From assembly GCA_036971715.1 (NCBI GenBank), contig JAVHJL010000001.1, positions 3,596,001 through 3,660,000 on the forward strand: DNA of 64,000 nt, written 5' to 3'. How positions within the stretch are numbered: position 1 is the stretch's first letter; the number at the start of each line of letters is the position of its first letter. Under the pieces are notes generated by a model. It ran no database searches. It was not told the origin of the DNA and saw only the letters and a program-made list of their open reading frames with translations. Position numbers and translations under genes: made by a program. Shown here piece after piece: positions 36,607 to 48,887 of this stretch. Source of the stretch: Arthrobotrys musiformis (Eukaryota; Ascomycota; Orbiliomycetes; Orbiliales; Orbiliaceae).

Positions 36607-39305
36607 ATGGTGAATCCGCAGAGGAACAGTGGAGGCCTTCTTACTGACAGGACGTCGTCTGCTCCAGCATCATCGTCTTTACCATCTCTCCCTACCTGCA
36701 ATCGCAGTATCAATAATAACAATACTGCTACACAACCCCAGTCGACGTCGACATCATCGTCATCCAGACGCAGAACAATCCACGTTTTAAATTTCCAGGG
36801 TGCCGGCCAGGACAACACGCCCGACAACACGCCCCAAAACTCCCAAAGACCATCTGCCGGACGAAGGAAGTCCAACCCAAACAACGTCGTCCTTAAATTC
36901 CCCCGGTTCGCCCCCAGGGCCACTGCAAAACGACTATTTCAACAGATCGTATCTTCTACTTCGAATTCCTTCTCAACCTCCCAGCCCGTAGATATCAGAC
37001 CAGCTCCCCCCTCTCCTCCGGAATTGGAGCCTGCTATTTCCCCTCCTCCTCAGTATTTTCCCACTGTTGCCGCCTCTTCCACAACACAAAGACCCACTAC
37101 TACCACCGCCACTCGTAATAGTAATATCCCGCCTGCTTCGGCAGTGAATACCGGAAGGATGTCTCCTCCAACAATGGTAGCTTTAGGCGGCGGAAGCACT
37201 GGCCGAGTAGTGGCGATTGGTGGTGGGAACACGGGAATTCCGTCTCACCAACATGCTTTGCTAAGTCATTCACCCAGGAGCAGTGGTACATCCCTAGCTA
37301 CCCGTCATGGCAGATCGGGAAGCGTGGGTTCCACGATATCGTGTCCTAGCGAGAAACCACTCGCGAGCACGAGCGGTGGTCAGGTGACTCTTGATATCAG
37401 ACTTGCAGAGCCCTATTTATTCTTGCAAGGTTACGATCCGCATCATCAACATACTGTCGGGGGACCGGCATTGCTGAGAGGAACATTGGTGGTGAAGGTT
37501 ACAAAAGCTGCTAAATTCAAGTCTATCACTTTGACCTTCAAAGGTCGTGCTAGGACGGATTGGCCGGAAGGTAATTACAACTATCTTAGGTTTCTTCAAA
37601 ATTCATATTCCATAAAATCAGGAGCTGACAGTGAAATTTAGGTATTCCACCTTCAAAAACCGCTTTTTACGAAGAGAAGGAGATTATGACACATCACTGG
37701 CCTTTCTTCAATGCCCAGTTTGCTGCTGCTGAAACCACATATGGGGCTGACGCTACGAGGCTACTTGCTCCTGAACCCGATCACAGACCGACTCGTTCTC
37801 TCAGCGGAACCCCTGTGACTAGTGCTATTGGGTCTTTGGCTAGAACGTCTTCCCCGATCGGTATCTCAGCCGCATCTGCAACCCTTGCAAACGCCACCCT
37901 CGCGAACGACAAAAGGTTATCATTGCAATTAAATCAGCGGGGTAACTTTGGTAATAGAAGTGAATCTCCGGGCCGTTCCGTCGCTTCTAAGGGTTATAAG
38001 CTTTTCCAGCCCGGTGAATATACATACAATTTCGAACTCCCGATCGAAAATATCCTTCCAGAAACAATCCAATGTGAGCTTGGGAGCGTCAAGTATGAGC
38101 TTGAAGCCACAATCGAGCGAGCCGGAGCCTTCCGACCGAATTTGGTGGGCAAGAAGGACGTCGTATTAATTCGGTGCCCCGCCGATACGAGCTTGGAACA
38201 GGTTGAGCCGATCGCTATCAGTCGCAACTGGGAGGACCAGCTGCACTACGATATCGTGATTTCTGGAAAATCGTTCCCGATGGGGTCGCAAATCCCGATT
38301 GCCTTCAAGTTGACACCACTGGCGAAAGTTCGGTGTCACAGGATCAAAATATATGTTACGGAGAATATTGAGTATTTCTGTCGAAATAAAAAAGTCCATC
38401 GGATTGAGCCGACAAGAAAAATACAGATTTACGAGAAGAGAGCCGACGGAACTGTCCACGGTTCCTACCCTGGTTCGTCGGCTCGTGTGACGGCCGGTGG
38501 CCGCCATGGAGATCCGGATAACCCGGATTCCGAATTGGGACCCGACCAAAGACTCGGAGACAACTTGCTTGGCGACTTGGAGGGAGATATCATTGGGCCT
38601 ACCGAAATGGAATTCAATGTTCGACTTCCAGGGTGTGGCGCGAAGGAAGGCAAGATCCACTTTGACACTACGTATAAGAATATCCAAGTCCATCACTGGA
38701 TCAAGGTAAGACTTTTCCTTTACTCGCATTGATCACACCATGTTGCTGTTACAGAAACTAATGAGCCGCTTTAGATCGTGATGAGACTGAGCAAGGTTGA
38801 TCCTAACGAACCTGGAAAGAGACGTCACTTTGAGATTTCGATTGACTCTCCCTTCCACATCCTATCATGCAAGTGCTCACACGCGAATATCTCGCTGCCA
38901 GCGTATTCGGACCGTGACAACAACCAACAACCTGCTACCTCTTGCAATTGTCCTGGCTCTAGTTCGGGAAGGAATACACCTTTGCCTTTTGGAAACGTCG
39001 AGACTGCTCTTCCCGATACTGCGCCAGACGGCACAGCCCGGCCGATGCATCTTCTCCGTGCTCCGTCCTTTAACCCACCTGCATTCGATGACGATATCGC
39101 CCCACCACCATTGGCTACACCGCCACCACACTACGATACTGTAGGAAGTGGGCTAGCCGACTACTTCGCTCGTCTCGCTGACCAAACTGCAGACGATGAC
39201 GACACGGAGGAAGACGACAGCCCTAGTGGGGATCTTTCAGTTACTTCACCTACTCGTCTCGCTAGAAGCCTAGACGAGCGGAGGGCCTGGGTGCCAGCTG
39301 CTTAA
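36607..39305 (+). CDS. Alpha-arrestin (ART) trafficking adaptor with two PPxY motifs
   Basis: Adaptor expected to recruit the HECT ligase Rsp5/Nedd4 to plasma-membrane transporters for ubiquitin-driven endocytosis. Three exons (36607-37570, 37642-38705, 38775-39305) give 852 residues. Residues 1-~250 are disordered. The arrestin N-domain begins at VTLDIRLAEPYLFLQG, with LTFKGRARTDWPEGIPPSKT and THHWPFF as in the yeast Ecm21/Csr2 and Aly groups. After a ~90-residue disordered insert comes LFQPGEYTYNFELPIENILPETI, then the C-domain (VIEKSGKS-type VISGKSFPMGSQIPI, RIKIYVTENIEY). PPxY motifs for WW-domain binding are PPQY at 147-150 and PPHY at 793-796. The acidic DDDDTEEDD stretch near the end is unusual. 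The exact ART subfamily is uncertain. Confidence 0.93.
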
Positions 39306-42300
39306 TTCTAAACAAAAATACCCACGGATTCCATTGTCCAAGCACGTTGGTCGCCAACATCTACAACGGCCACCAAATCGAGACAATGAACGAACTGTCA
39401 TTATTTATACCATTTCATTTGTTTACTGCTTCTTCATGGCTCGGGAATATACATATCAGGTGTTTGCCTTTTTCCTTTTGTTCTGGGATTCTTCGATTTC
39501 CTTACAATTTGGGTCGCCCTTTGGTGCTTCTTATTTCATGCCAGCGTTTTTGGTTTCCACCCCTCAAAAGATTTCCCCGGTGTTAGAGATTCTTTGCTTG
39601 GTTTTTTGGATATGGCTTGCAATGAGTTTTTGGCTTTCTATCTTATTTGTCTGCTAAACGTTTTACCGGCGTCTTGAGAAATATTTTTATTTATTTATTA
39701 TTCCCTGAGTGTTTTATCATTCTCACGAAACCCAATATCAAATGCAAATGGTAGTGTTTACCTCTGTTTCTTCAACCCTTTCTACCTTCCCTAGTTTACT
39801 TATTTCACTCCCGTCTGTCTACGTTTGATTTCCGACATTGCATATACATATGTTATACCCTCTGCTTTGGATTCCCCCATGAGCATGGTGAGATGTTTTG
39901 CTCTTTGACGTGTTTGCCGTTGATCGGACCGGGTGCATGAATGTTGTGACTCCGTTTTTTGATTTTGTGGTTTTTGAATTTGGGTGTATTCTTAACTATG
40001 TGCGTGTATTATAAAAGCATTGTCATTTTTTGAATTTCTGGTTCCGCCTTTCGGCTGGAACGTGTATATACATGGTCTTTTCAATCTTTTATCTAGGTAC
40101 TACCTGGCTGAGTTTGGTTGTTTGATATGATATCTCGCTTTGTGATTTATGTTTTTTGTGAGAAGTTGTATTGTGATGTCGTATATCTAGCTAGCTAGGT
40201 ATAGCTCTTTTTTCGGGGATTTCCGTGAATATTATCATATGATCATATAACGAATCGGAGTTAGTACAGTGCTAGTACTCTATTACAGTTCTCTATAAAA
40301 TTTGCCGCTAGGAGGTAGGGAGGCAAAAGGTACTTCGGTGGCTGGTCGGATTGGCTATATCTCAAAGTCCATACATCGATATATGTACCGAATCCAGATT
40401 TTTTCTGTTGGTTATAAACTTTTTCTTCTTTTACAATATCTATCAAGTAGCTAACTACCTAGGTATCTAGCTACCATTATAGTTCATTAGGTAATTATAT
40501 CAGTTTCGTACAATACCTTCCTTGTTGATCTCGAGCTTGGGCCCTCATGTCCGTAAGTGCGGAAGCATTTTATATCCAAGCTTAAGTACCACCGTATAAT
40601 ACAACCACAATTCTATTACTTAAAAACCGCAATCCCGGATAAAATCTTCTAAAAAGCTTAAAAAAATTAACCTAGCAGTACGGAGGAGGGGGACAAAAAG
40701 GCGTTGTTTTTAAAATCGAAGTCTGGAGAATCTCCACCTTAGCACGGGTGTGGCTAACTGCTTAACTTCTAGCGTCCAAAAGGAATATTTGTCGATCGAT
40801 CCAGAACTTGAGACGTTAGGGAACCCCTCATGCTTAACCCCCCTCATTGGGTGAATCCGTCTTATGTCGGGGAATTTCTTTAACGGCTACTTTTTTGGGG
40901 ATGGGGGTATTCCAAGCTCGTCCCAAGGAGTTTTGGGATCTCTTTCTCCGTGGATTGGCGGAGATGGGTATAATCTGATGTGCTGATAAAAAGTTCAGGT
41001 CGAGACAGTTGTGCGAGTGTTTCTTTGGACGAAATGCGAAGTTAGGATGTCATCCTTGACTGATTCAATTGGGAGGAAGTTAAACAATAATGTATATTAT
41101 ATTATTAACTATTGCGAGGGAGGGTTTCGTGCATCGATATGTTCTTCATGCATTGTTGGATTTTGATAAATGAATGTCTGAGATCAAACCTCATTCTATA
41201 GGACTACTAGTATGCTATGAGTACCATAACTTCGTAAATTATCACGGTGGTAGAAACTTGGCATTCCTATATTTCATAGAGGTATCGTATCTTCTATCAC
41301 AAATTACCAACGTCATGAATAATATCAATCTGTCATACAATTTATATTTTAAAAGGATCTCTGAAACGCCATCGTTTGAAACTGTGGATATCATACTTTC
41401 CCCGCCTCCGAATCCCATCAGCTGCCTCGTCGTTTGGCTAAATATATTAATAGGCGGGTATTCCTACCCATCACTTCCAAAATATTTCAATCGATTCGTC
41501 AATTCCTTCGTCCCAAGATTTTTAGAAAGAAGACAAGTTTTCCTTGGTATTAATCTATCTCCATCACCGTTTGAAGATCCCACTGACTCGAGCTCGAGAT
41601 TCGAGGTTTTGGGGTGGGTTTGCCAATTCCGAACTGGCGCGCGAAGGAAAAGTTAGGTTCAGCACAGCCCCTGCTGTTTTTTCTTTGCTGCGGTGAAACC
41701 GGTGGATGGAACCCCTGGTTATCCTCATAAGCGACCGAGTCTGCGACAGGCCTCAAACTTGCAACGTCCCGATGACGCTGTTTATCCGCCCCTTCGAGCT
41801 CTCGCTGGGCATTTTAGTTACTTCGGTGAACTGATATGATACGAGACTTTATGTCACTGGAGTAATTGCCTGAAGCGGAAGGACGTTATCCAAGAGTCTT
41901 GGAGGATTTTTTTCCTCTCTTGAGATTGTTCAGATTGTTTTTTTTTTTGAAGATGGGGTTTTGGAATCACCGTTCTGAAGAAGAGGAAGGTGGTGGAAAG
42001 GGCAATCAGTTGCAACGGTAGATTGTGGCTTGAGCTCTTCATCGAGAATTTGAAAATTGTTCGATTCTTTGCTGGAAGAAGCAGGTGTTAGTATATGATA
42101 TTTTTGTTATCCAGGAATCAATTGGTATCGTGAACAAGATTTTTTTTAGTCGAACGGAGGGAAAAAGGGCGTTTATGCAAGGCACGCGAGGGAAGGAGGC
42201 CGCAGCAGCTGTAGCACCTCGCTCGTTCCAGGTGTCTCGCCTCAACCACCACACTCGTCAAAAAAAGGCAAAACACAGCCTGGTTGTGATAGATATACTT

Positions 42301-42750
42301 GACATTCCCGCGCCCGGTAAAATCTTCTTCTCTCTTTTTTCCCTTCCTCTTCTTCCTTTTATTTTTTTTCTCTCGCTGTGCTGGCACAATCAAGACATCT
42401 TTACCTAAAGGTTTGTGTATTTTTTTGACAAAACAGGGTTTTGCATGTCCAGCTTGTTCGATTCACATTAATACACTCTCTCTTCGACTTTTCCTGCAGC
42501 GCAGTTATACATTCACTTTTTTATACTCAAGTTCCTTGACGGACTTTAAACTTCAATCTTTTTTATATCACTTTTCTTTTCTTTCTTTTTTATAACGAAT
42601 TCCTTGGTTGTACATTTTGGGTTTTGCGTTCACGGCGGGATCGTGATTAGTATTCTCTTCCCTTTCGACGATAAATTAAGAGAAGGGAAGATATATATAT
42701 TCATATTCGACCATTTTAAACCCGACAATTAGCTGTCCTTGAGAAATAAA
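39306..42750. other. 3.4-kb region without a supportable gene
   Basis: The arrestin 3' flank is T-rich. 40.1-40.5 kb carries several CTAGGTA / GCTAGCTAGG motifs. A 160-codon frame at 41174-41656 (+) has no domain, signal peptide or splice support. 42.3-42.6 kb is dense in pyrimidine tracts and probably belongs to the promoter or leader of the next gene. Confidence 0.5.
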
Positions 42751-44510
42751 ATGAGGACTCTATCAATCAACCGAAGGAAGGTAGTGGCTGTATTGGCAAT
42801 GGTTCCGGTAATGGTGAACGCTGCGCCCGCGGCGACTGAAATCCTCAGACGGGACGACGATGACGACAAGGACGACAAAGATAAGGACGACAAAGACGAC
42901 GAAGACGACGATGATGATGACGATAAGAAGGATAAGAAGGAGAAATTCACATCGATAGATTTGGGGTTCAGCTTCACCACTATCGAAGCACCTGAGCAAG
43001 CGGAACCTACAGCTGTAGAACCCCCCCGACAGACGAAACCCGTGGAGGAAGAAGGACCGCAGTTTGGGTCCGTAAAGCCGTCGCCTGAGAAGACTTCTGC
43101 TACCCCTACTCCGACTCCTACATCCGCTCCAGCTGTAAAGCCGACGACGGGTCCGCAATTCGGTGCCGTACCCGGCGAAGATGAGAAGGAGGAGAAGGAA
43201 ACGACCACCTCGTCCAGTCGCAAAACCGCAACTCCAACAACGACGTCGATGGAGGTTGAAACCCCTGCGCCGCCGATTGCTACTCCTACTACTTCTCCCG
43301 GTAGCAATACCGCACTCCCTGGCGCAGCTGGAGGGGCCAATCCATCGCCTACACCCCAAGTTGGTGAATCGGCTGACCACATCCGTATGGAAATCGGTAT
43401 CGGTCTCGGTGTGCTCGGTATGTTCCCAAAATCCCACCACCTTCAAATGATGACGCCGTAAGCTAATTAGCTCCAGGTTTCTTCCTAATCATGGCCCTCG
43501 CGATCTTCCTTTGGCTCAAACGTCGAAGAAGGGGTAACGGTTCAATGTGGGATACCGTAAAAGACCTCGGCCGTAGAAGAAGACACGAAGACGGCCCCAT
43601 AGAACCACCCAACATGTCGCACACATACGAATCCCGCGCCATCGGCGATCACGACGATTGGCTCGCCGTCCCCGACGCACAGATGCTAAACCAGAACGAC
43701 GTCAAGCGTCTCTCCGAAAACATGGCGGATATCGAACGTTTCGCTTCCATCAGACGTAAATACACCATCTCCAGATCGGTCGATATCCCACCCGTCCCAA
43801 TGACACCAGGAGGGAAGAGGGGCAGCAATAGTAGTTATGTAACCATGACCGTAGCCGGCCATCTCCCCTACATCTCCAGCTCAGGTTTCGACGACTCTTT
43901 CCTTGAAGGAATAGATGAACACCAAGCCCACAACCAAACCTCCTTCACCAACCCATTCGCCGACCCTTACTCCCCCGGCGCCGCCTCATCGGTGCCAACA
44001 ATGCCCCCACCACTCCGTTTCCCCATCAAACCCATCGCACCGATCAAAACCGGCCGCGTAAGGGCGATGCACAAATACAACGCCAGCGACGAAACCCTCG
44101 AACTAGCCGACCCTCGAGTTCTAAGTCCCACAAGACTCATAATCACCAACCGTTCCCGCGAAGACTCCGTTCCATCACTCCCACCTTCCCCACCGAAGAA
44201 GAGGGGGATGATGTCCAGGAAGAGCAGTCATGTCATCCCGCTTCCGCTAAGGATTAACCGCGATCAACCGCCTCGATTCCCATGGGCCGGCCGTGAAAGC
44301 GGGTTGAGTGTTGATTCCGAGGGACCAGCTCGCCACCGCGGGGTCAAGAGCTGGGTCAACCACGAAGCCGAGGTTAGAGAACGCTACCCTGCCATCGAGG
44401 AGCTAGATAGCCCGCAGTACGCGCAGAGCGAGGCGACGTTGTATAATAGATATAGTATTAATAGCGGGATGGATACCAGGCGCACGGAGTATGAGTACTA
44501 CAGTCGTTAG
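42751..44510 (+). CDS. Single-pass plasma-membrane protein with poly-acidic ectodomain
   Basis: Family not recognised. Two exons (42751-43417, 43477-44510) give 566 residues. The N-terminus is a signal peptide (VVAVLAMVPVMVNA). Soon after it lies LRR, a dibasic Kex2-like site, directly before a long run of Asp and Lys (DDDDDKDDKDKDDKDDEDD). The rest of the ectodomain is Pro/Thr/Ser/Glu-rich and likely O-glycosylated. The transmembrane helix (IGLGVLGFFLIMALAIFLWL) spans the intron and is followed by a stop-transfer KRRRR. The ~320-residue cytosolic tail is Pro/Ser-rich with Tyr motifs (YEYYSR at the end). The layout resembles fungal wall-stress sensors (Mid2/Wsc type) but no WSC cysteine domain is present, so sensor function is only a guess. 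Confidence 0.8.
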
Positions 44511-44852
44511 AAGCACTCCTTTCGTTTAAAAAAAAGCTGCATTTTTTCTTTTCGGTGGATGATTTTGGAATTTTTGCGATTTGGCGTTCCTTCTTTTCTT
44601 CTTCTCTCTCTTTGAGATCCCATTCCTTTCTTTTTTTTAACTTTAATGTGTATATATACTTATGACGGATATTCCCTCCCCAGGGGTCCGTAACAGACCT
44701 TGGGAGGACCATTTTTGTTGGCAATTGTTTGGTGTGTAATCGGTTGCTTTTGTTGCTCTTCATTGGAAGAAAACGGTTGGGGGGTATGGAGTCTTTTCTC
44801 TCATTATTGTATATATATAGAACTTTTGGAAAAAAACTAAAAAAAAAAACTT
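44511..44852. other. Convergent intergenic region
   Basis: Short 3' region between the membrane-protein gene and the DUF7719-like gene, with poly-A and poly-T tracts. Nothing else is seen. Confidence 0.5.
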
Positions 44853-45660
44853 TCAAACTGAAAACAGGACGAGATCTTTGTGCCAAGTGTAAGCTCCGAT
44901 GAGCACCAACGTCGATACGGCGGGTATGATGTCCATTTCGATCATGGAGTAGATGAGGATGGTGCTTAGCGGGGGTACCATCTTCATTATGGCGTAGTAG
45001 CCGTTGTGGTTGACGTTGTATATCATCCAGCAGCCGCTGGTTACGGCTACGAGCACGAGGAGGGCTTGCATTGCCGGTGAGGCTTTGCGAGGGTGGGTTA
45101 GGTAGAGGATGAACCAGATTACTGCGCACGCGACAGTGTTAGTTTATTATAGAAGTATGTATTGTAGTTTAGGGATGAAGCTTACCTGGGAACGACTTTA
45201 CGGTCCGTCCGATGGATTCCCAATAGTCCGTCTCCTCGAGGTACTGCTTCTGTACCAGAACGTAGAAAGTGAAAAGCAACATCGTCAAAGGAACGGCGTA
45301 GAAGAACGTCTGCCCCAGGTCTCCGATTATTATATCTTCATCCTCCTCTTCCTCTTCCTCCTTCTTCCGTCCCTTTTCCTTCAAGAATTCATTCTTCGGC
45401 CCGCTTCGATCGGGTAGAGCGGAAGGAATATTAAACGATTCGTAAGTTATCTTCCCACCCTTTTTCTGATCTTTTGACAATGCTTCTGCCAACGGGGCTT
45501 GCAGTTGTTTGATATCGAAGGGGACGCCGTTTTCGAGGACGGGGAGGTTGGACCCGATTTGGTCGAGCAAGGTCTTGCGGGGGATGTCTTCTACTTCGCC
45601 TTCGGAGGCCGAGTCCGCCCTAGCGGCTTTGGATTTTTGGTTTTTACGCTGCCGGGGCAT
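44853..45660 (-). CDS. DUF7719-like multi-pass membrane protein
   Basis: Two exons (45660-45186, 45121-44853) give 247 residues. A basic N-terminus (MPRQRKNQKSK) and a charged, Glu-rich linker (KKEEEEEEDED) precede the conserved part. Hydrophobic segments are TFFYAVPLTMLLFTFYVLV, then VIWFILYL with THPRKASPAMQALL, SGCWMIYNVNHNGYYAIMK and STLVLIGAYTW. This arrangement matches a fungal family of unknown function that I recall as DUF7719; the name is from memory. It is probably an endomembrane (ER) protein, inferred from the lack of a presequence and the polar N-terminus. It is divergent from GPI12, 385 bp between starts. Confidence 0.8.
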
Positions 45661-46045
45661 CTTTTATATATTTTACACCGTGATGTTGATTAATTGATAT
45701 TAATTGATTGGTGAAGCTGAGGTTGAAGTTGAAGGTGGCGTGGTTTATATATCAAACGCGTGGTTCGACACCAGGGATATTAGCTAAGGGAGCTACCCCG
45801 GAACTTCACGAATGAGCTTAGCTTCGAATTCACGACACCAAGATATTTAAGTCAAGCCTCATGGTCCGAGCGCCGTAAACTACCAGCCATTGAGCCTGAA
45901 TTAAGTATCGAAATTGGCCTCCGAGGGCCCTTTTCTTGTATTATATAAACCGATGCGTGGCCTCTTCGTCTCCTATTCCTCACCATCATCATCATCACCA
46001 TTCCCACTGGCACGGCATATATAGGACATCGTCGATATTGTGAAT
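45661..46045. promoter_or_regulatory. Shared divergent promoter region (DUF7719 gene / GPI12)
   Basis: 385 bp between two opposite starts. It contains an ATCATC run at about 45985-46000 and no supportable gene. Confidence 0.45.
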
Positions 46046-46959
46046 ATGCCAGCGATAGTCAACCGCCTTCGAAGCCCGCGCGGTCTGGCCGTCTTCCTGC
46101 TCTTGCCGCTGCTCATGGCTGCCTTCTGGTCCGTCTATCTATCCGCCATATAATAGAATATATATAAACTAACACAATAACAAGCAGCTACCGCACCCTC
46201 ACCCACCTCTCCTCCCAACCCCCCCTCCAAAACCGCACAATAGCGCTGCTAATAGCCCACCCAGACGACGAAGCCATGTTCTTCTCCCCCACGATCCAAT
46301 CCCTCCTCTCCCCCTCCCTCAAAAACAGCATAAAAATAATCTGCTTCTCAACGGGGGACGCCGAGGGGATTGGCTCCATCCGACAATCCGAATTATTATC
46401 ATCAGCTTCGATCCTCGGTGTCCCCGACGCTGAGAACAGTGTGGTCGTATACAACGATCCGAACCTCCAGGACTCCATGACGCTTTCCTGGCCGGAGGAT
46501 TTAATCGCTTCATTGATCTCGGATTCGTTAAAGGAGTTTAGCGATTCCGGCGAGGAGGTTGATACTTTTCTTACTTTCGATAAAGGCGGTGTATCGGGTC
46601 ATCCCAATCATATTTCGCTGCTTAACGGGGCGAAGTATTATTTAAGGCATTATCCGAAGAAAAAGGGGATACTGCTTTATACGCTGGATACGGTGCCGGT
46701 GTATAGGAAGTATATTAGTGTTATTGATGCCTTTGTTACGAGTTTACTGGGTGGGAAGGTGGATGAGAATGGGGAGGAAGGGTATGGCGGTGCACCGAAG
46801 GAGGCGATGTATTTGAGTACCTGGCAGGCGTATAGGAATGCGCAGAAGGCTATGACGGAGGGGCATAAAAGTCAGATGGTCTGGTTTCGATGGGGGTGGA
46901 TTACGCTTAGTCGGTATATGGTGTTCAATCGTCTCGTGCTGGACACGGATCTCTCCTAA
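46046..46959 (+). CDS. GPI12: N-acetylglucosaminyl-phosphatidylinositol de-N-acetylase (PIG-L)
   Basis: ER membrane enzyme for the second step of GPI-anchor synthesis, removing acetate from GlcNAc-PI on the cytosolic face. Two exons (46046-46128, 46188-46959) give 284 residues. One N-terminal anchor helix (GLAVFLLLPLLMAAFW) is followed by the LmbE/PIG-L metal motif AHPDDEAMFF. Then come STGDAEGIG with RQSELLSSA, the TFDKGGVSGHPNH block with its catalytic and metal His, and the late MVWFRWGWITLSRYM segment typical of PIG-L. Length matches the family. Alternative acceptors one codon apart at 46184/46187 would add a single Ser. It is tail-to-tail with the PPR gene, 149 bp apart. Confidence 0.95.
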
Positions 46960-47108
46960 CCCCCTCTCTAAATTCGTATAGATAGATAGGATTGTATAAT
47001 GAAGCTGTTTAATTGTAAAAAGAAGGGAACTTTTGTAAATGGTATCTAGCTCTAATATAATATATACAAACCGTACGTTATATCTACAATGATACAAAAA
47101 CTGTTAAA

Positions 47109-48887
47109 TCACATGGCCGGGAACCCCTTCAACCCCGCCATCGAAATGGGATATTTGGTCCTAAACATCACCCTCTCCGGCACAACCTTCTTCTCATCAA
47201 CACTCTTCGGCTTCTCGAACACCGGCCGGTAATCATGCCAATAAGCCCCAAACTCCTCCAAGATATTGATCTGTATCGTCTCAAACTCCGCGATGGGGAG
47301 GTTATGCCGCTTCGTACGGTCCCAATGCGCCCTCGCGAGCGAGTACAACCAATGTCCCATCGCGTCCTTCCACATGCACACGTTGTATAACTGTTCGTCC
47401 ATGATTTTTTCCAACCTCCATAGTTCGGATCCTTCGTGGGAACTACTCTCCGCCGGCATGTTGACCCATCTCTCCCTCGAGGTCATGTATTTCTGGTGTA
47501 CGTTTGTCCGGAAATACATCACCCCCTTCCTGATCTCCTTCTCCGCTAGTTCCAATTCCTCCGGATCGTCGGATCGGGTGAGAGATCTGATCACAATATC
47601 TCTCGCCTGCAGACTCGGTTCCGCATTCTGCGTCCTCTCCTGCATCATAGCCCACAGCTTCGACGTAGCATCGGTGGGTAAAAGCCCATACTTCGGCCGT
47701 GAGAAGGCGTAACTATACGTCAACAGCACATCCCACGTCTTCTCATCGATCTTTAACCCATACGCCCTAGACAAAAACTCCACCGCCTGCAACGCCGCCG
47801 AAAACTGTGAGTTTCTGCAATACGCCACCGCGAGGGCCTTCAAGGTTCTTGACGTCGGGAATACGGGTGATCCCTTGGGGATGATGGGTTTGATGGTACC
47901 GTTGTCACCATCGATTTTGATGCCGTAGACGTTTCGTAGGATCTTTGAGATGCCGGGGATATCGCCCACCCTCGCGTGGGCCATGATTAACAGTTCTACG
48001 GTCATGGAGTTGGGGTAGAGTCCGTTTTTCAGGAGCTCGGCGTATATAGCCATCGCATCCGTTACGGCGTTCTTCTCCCGTCCCATCCAGTGGTTTACGT
48101 ATTGTTCCGTATGCACCAGCGGGAACTTTTCCAGACTGTTGGCGGGACGGACGCCGGCTACCATTGCCAGACGGGTGTTGTAGGTCCACGTATTCGGCTT
48201 CAATCCCTGTTTTAACATTCTATTCCAGAATGATTCTTGGATAACCTTGCTCTGCGTCCACATTGCCTTCCCCATTAGGCCCGTGTAATCCAGTACGGTG
48301 GGTTGATGGCCCGAAAGTATCATATTCTCCAGAATGAAGTTCAAATCGGACCAAAACCGTTTGTAAACCTTATTATAAGGATTCGCATCCGGCACCGTTC
48401 CGGGCACAATCTTCCTCGCCATCCTCTCGACGGGGAAGATACGCTTCGGATTCGCGGCGATGAGGATGTTACTGAAGTCGCTGCCGGTGAGGTATTTGAT
48501 AAATCCATGGTGGTGGAGGTCTTTGAAGGATTCGAAGATGTGTTTGAACGATTGAGAACGGATGTTACCGGCGAACGAACGCACCGCCGTGGGGACCGTA
48601 GTACTGATCGATGGGATCGCGAGGGAGTATTTTGACGGTGAGGCCACGAGGGGTTCTGCCGGGGCGGTTTGGAATTGTTCGGGGAGTTCGAAGTGTTCCA
48701 GAACGTCGAGATCGATTGAGTCCGGTGTCGTCGGTTGGAAGGATTCGAAGGTGGGCATTGCACCGGTGTAGGTCATCGAGGACTGGAGACGGGTCCATCG
48801 TCTTCGAAGGAGGCCTCCCCTTGTGCCCCGCGGACAGAGGCTCTGGCGGGTGAGGTTGAAGACCGGTGATGAGGTTGTTGTTATCAT
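47109..48887 (-). CDS. Mitochondrial pentatricopeptide-repeat (PPR) protein
   Basis: Intronless gene of 592 residues. The N-terminus is rich in Arg and Ser with no acids (RGTRGGLLRRRW), a likely mitochondrial presequence. The middle carries PPR-type helix pairs with the signature GLKPNTWTYNTRL, then NGLYPNSMTVELLIMAHARVG, and LKALAVAYCRNSQFSAALQ with LKIDEKTWDVLLTY. Fungal PPR proteins bind organellar RNA and act in mRNA stability or translation. The transcript this one serves cannot be told from sequence. The C-terminal part (residues ~450-590) lacks clear repeats and has WRLEKIMDEQLYNV and an aromatic-rich segment. Its start is 359 bp from the SHG1 start on the other strand. Confidence 0.85.
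   Translation of the reverse strand: MITTTSSPVFNLTRQSLCPRGTRGGLLRRRWTRLQSSMTYTGAMPTFESFQPTTPDSIDLDVLEHFELPEQFQTAPAEPLVASPSKYSLAIPSISTTVPTAVRSFAGNIRSQSFKHIFESFKDLHHHGFIKYLTGSDFSNILIAANPKRIFPVERMARKIVPGTVPDANPYNKVYKRFWSDLNFILENMILSGHQPTVLDYTGLMGKAMWTQSKVIQESFWNRMLKQGLKPNTWTYNTRLAMVAGVRPANSLEKFPLVHTEQYVNHWMGREKNAVTDAMAIYAELLKNGLYPNSMTVELLIMAHARVGDIPGISKILRNVYGIKIDGDNGTIKPIIPKGSPVFPTSRTLKALAVAYCRNSQFSAALQAVEFLSRAYGLKIDEKTWDVLLTYSYAFSRPKYGLLPTDATSKLWAMMQERTQNAEPSLQARDIVIRSLTRSDDPEELELAEKEIRKGVMYFRTNVHQKYMTSRERWVNMPAESSSHEGSELWRLEKIMDEQLYNVCMWKDAMGHWLYSLARAHWDRTKRHNLPIAEFETIQINILEEFGAYWHDYRPVFEKPKSVDEKKVVPERVMFRTKYPISMAGLKGFPAM

Noticed and set aside
41174..41656. 160-codon open frame in the gap after the arrestin gene
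   Set aside because: Starts in AT-rich DNA, has no recognisable domain, and its composition is like translated non-coding DNA.
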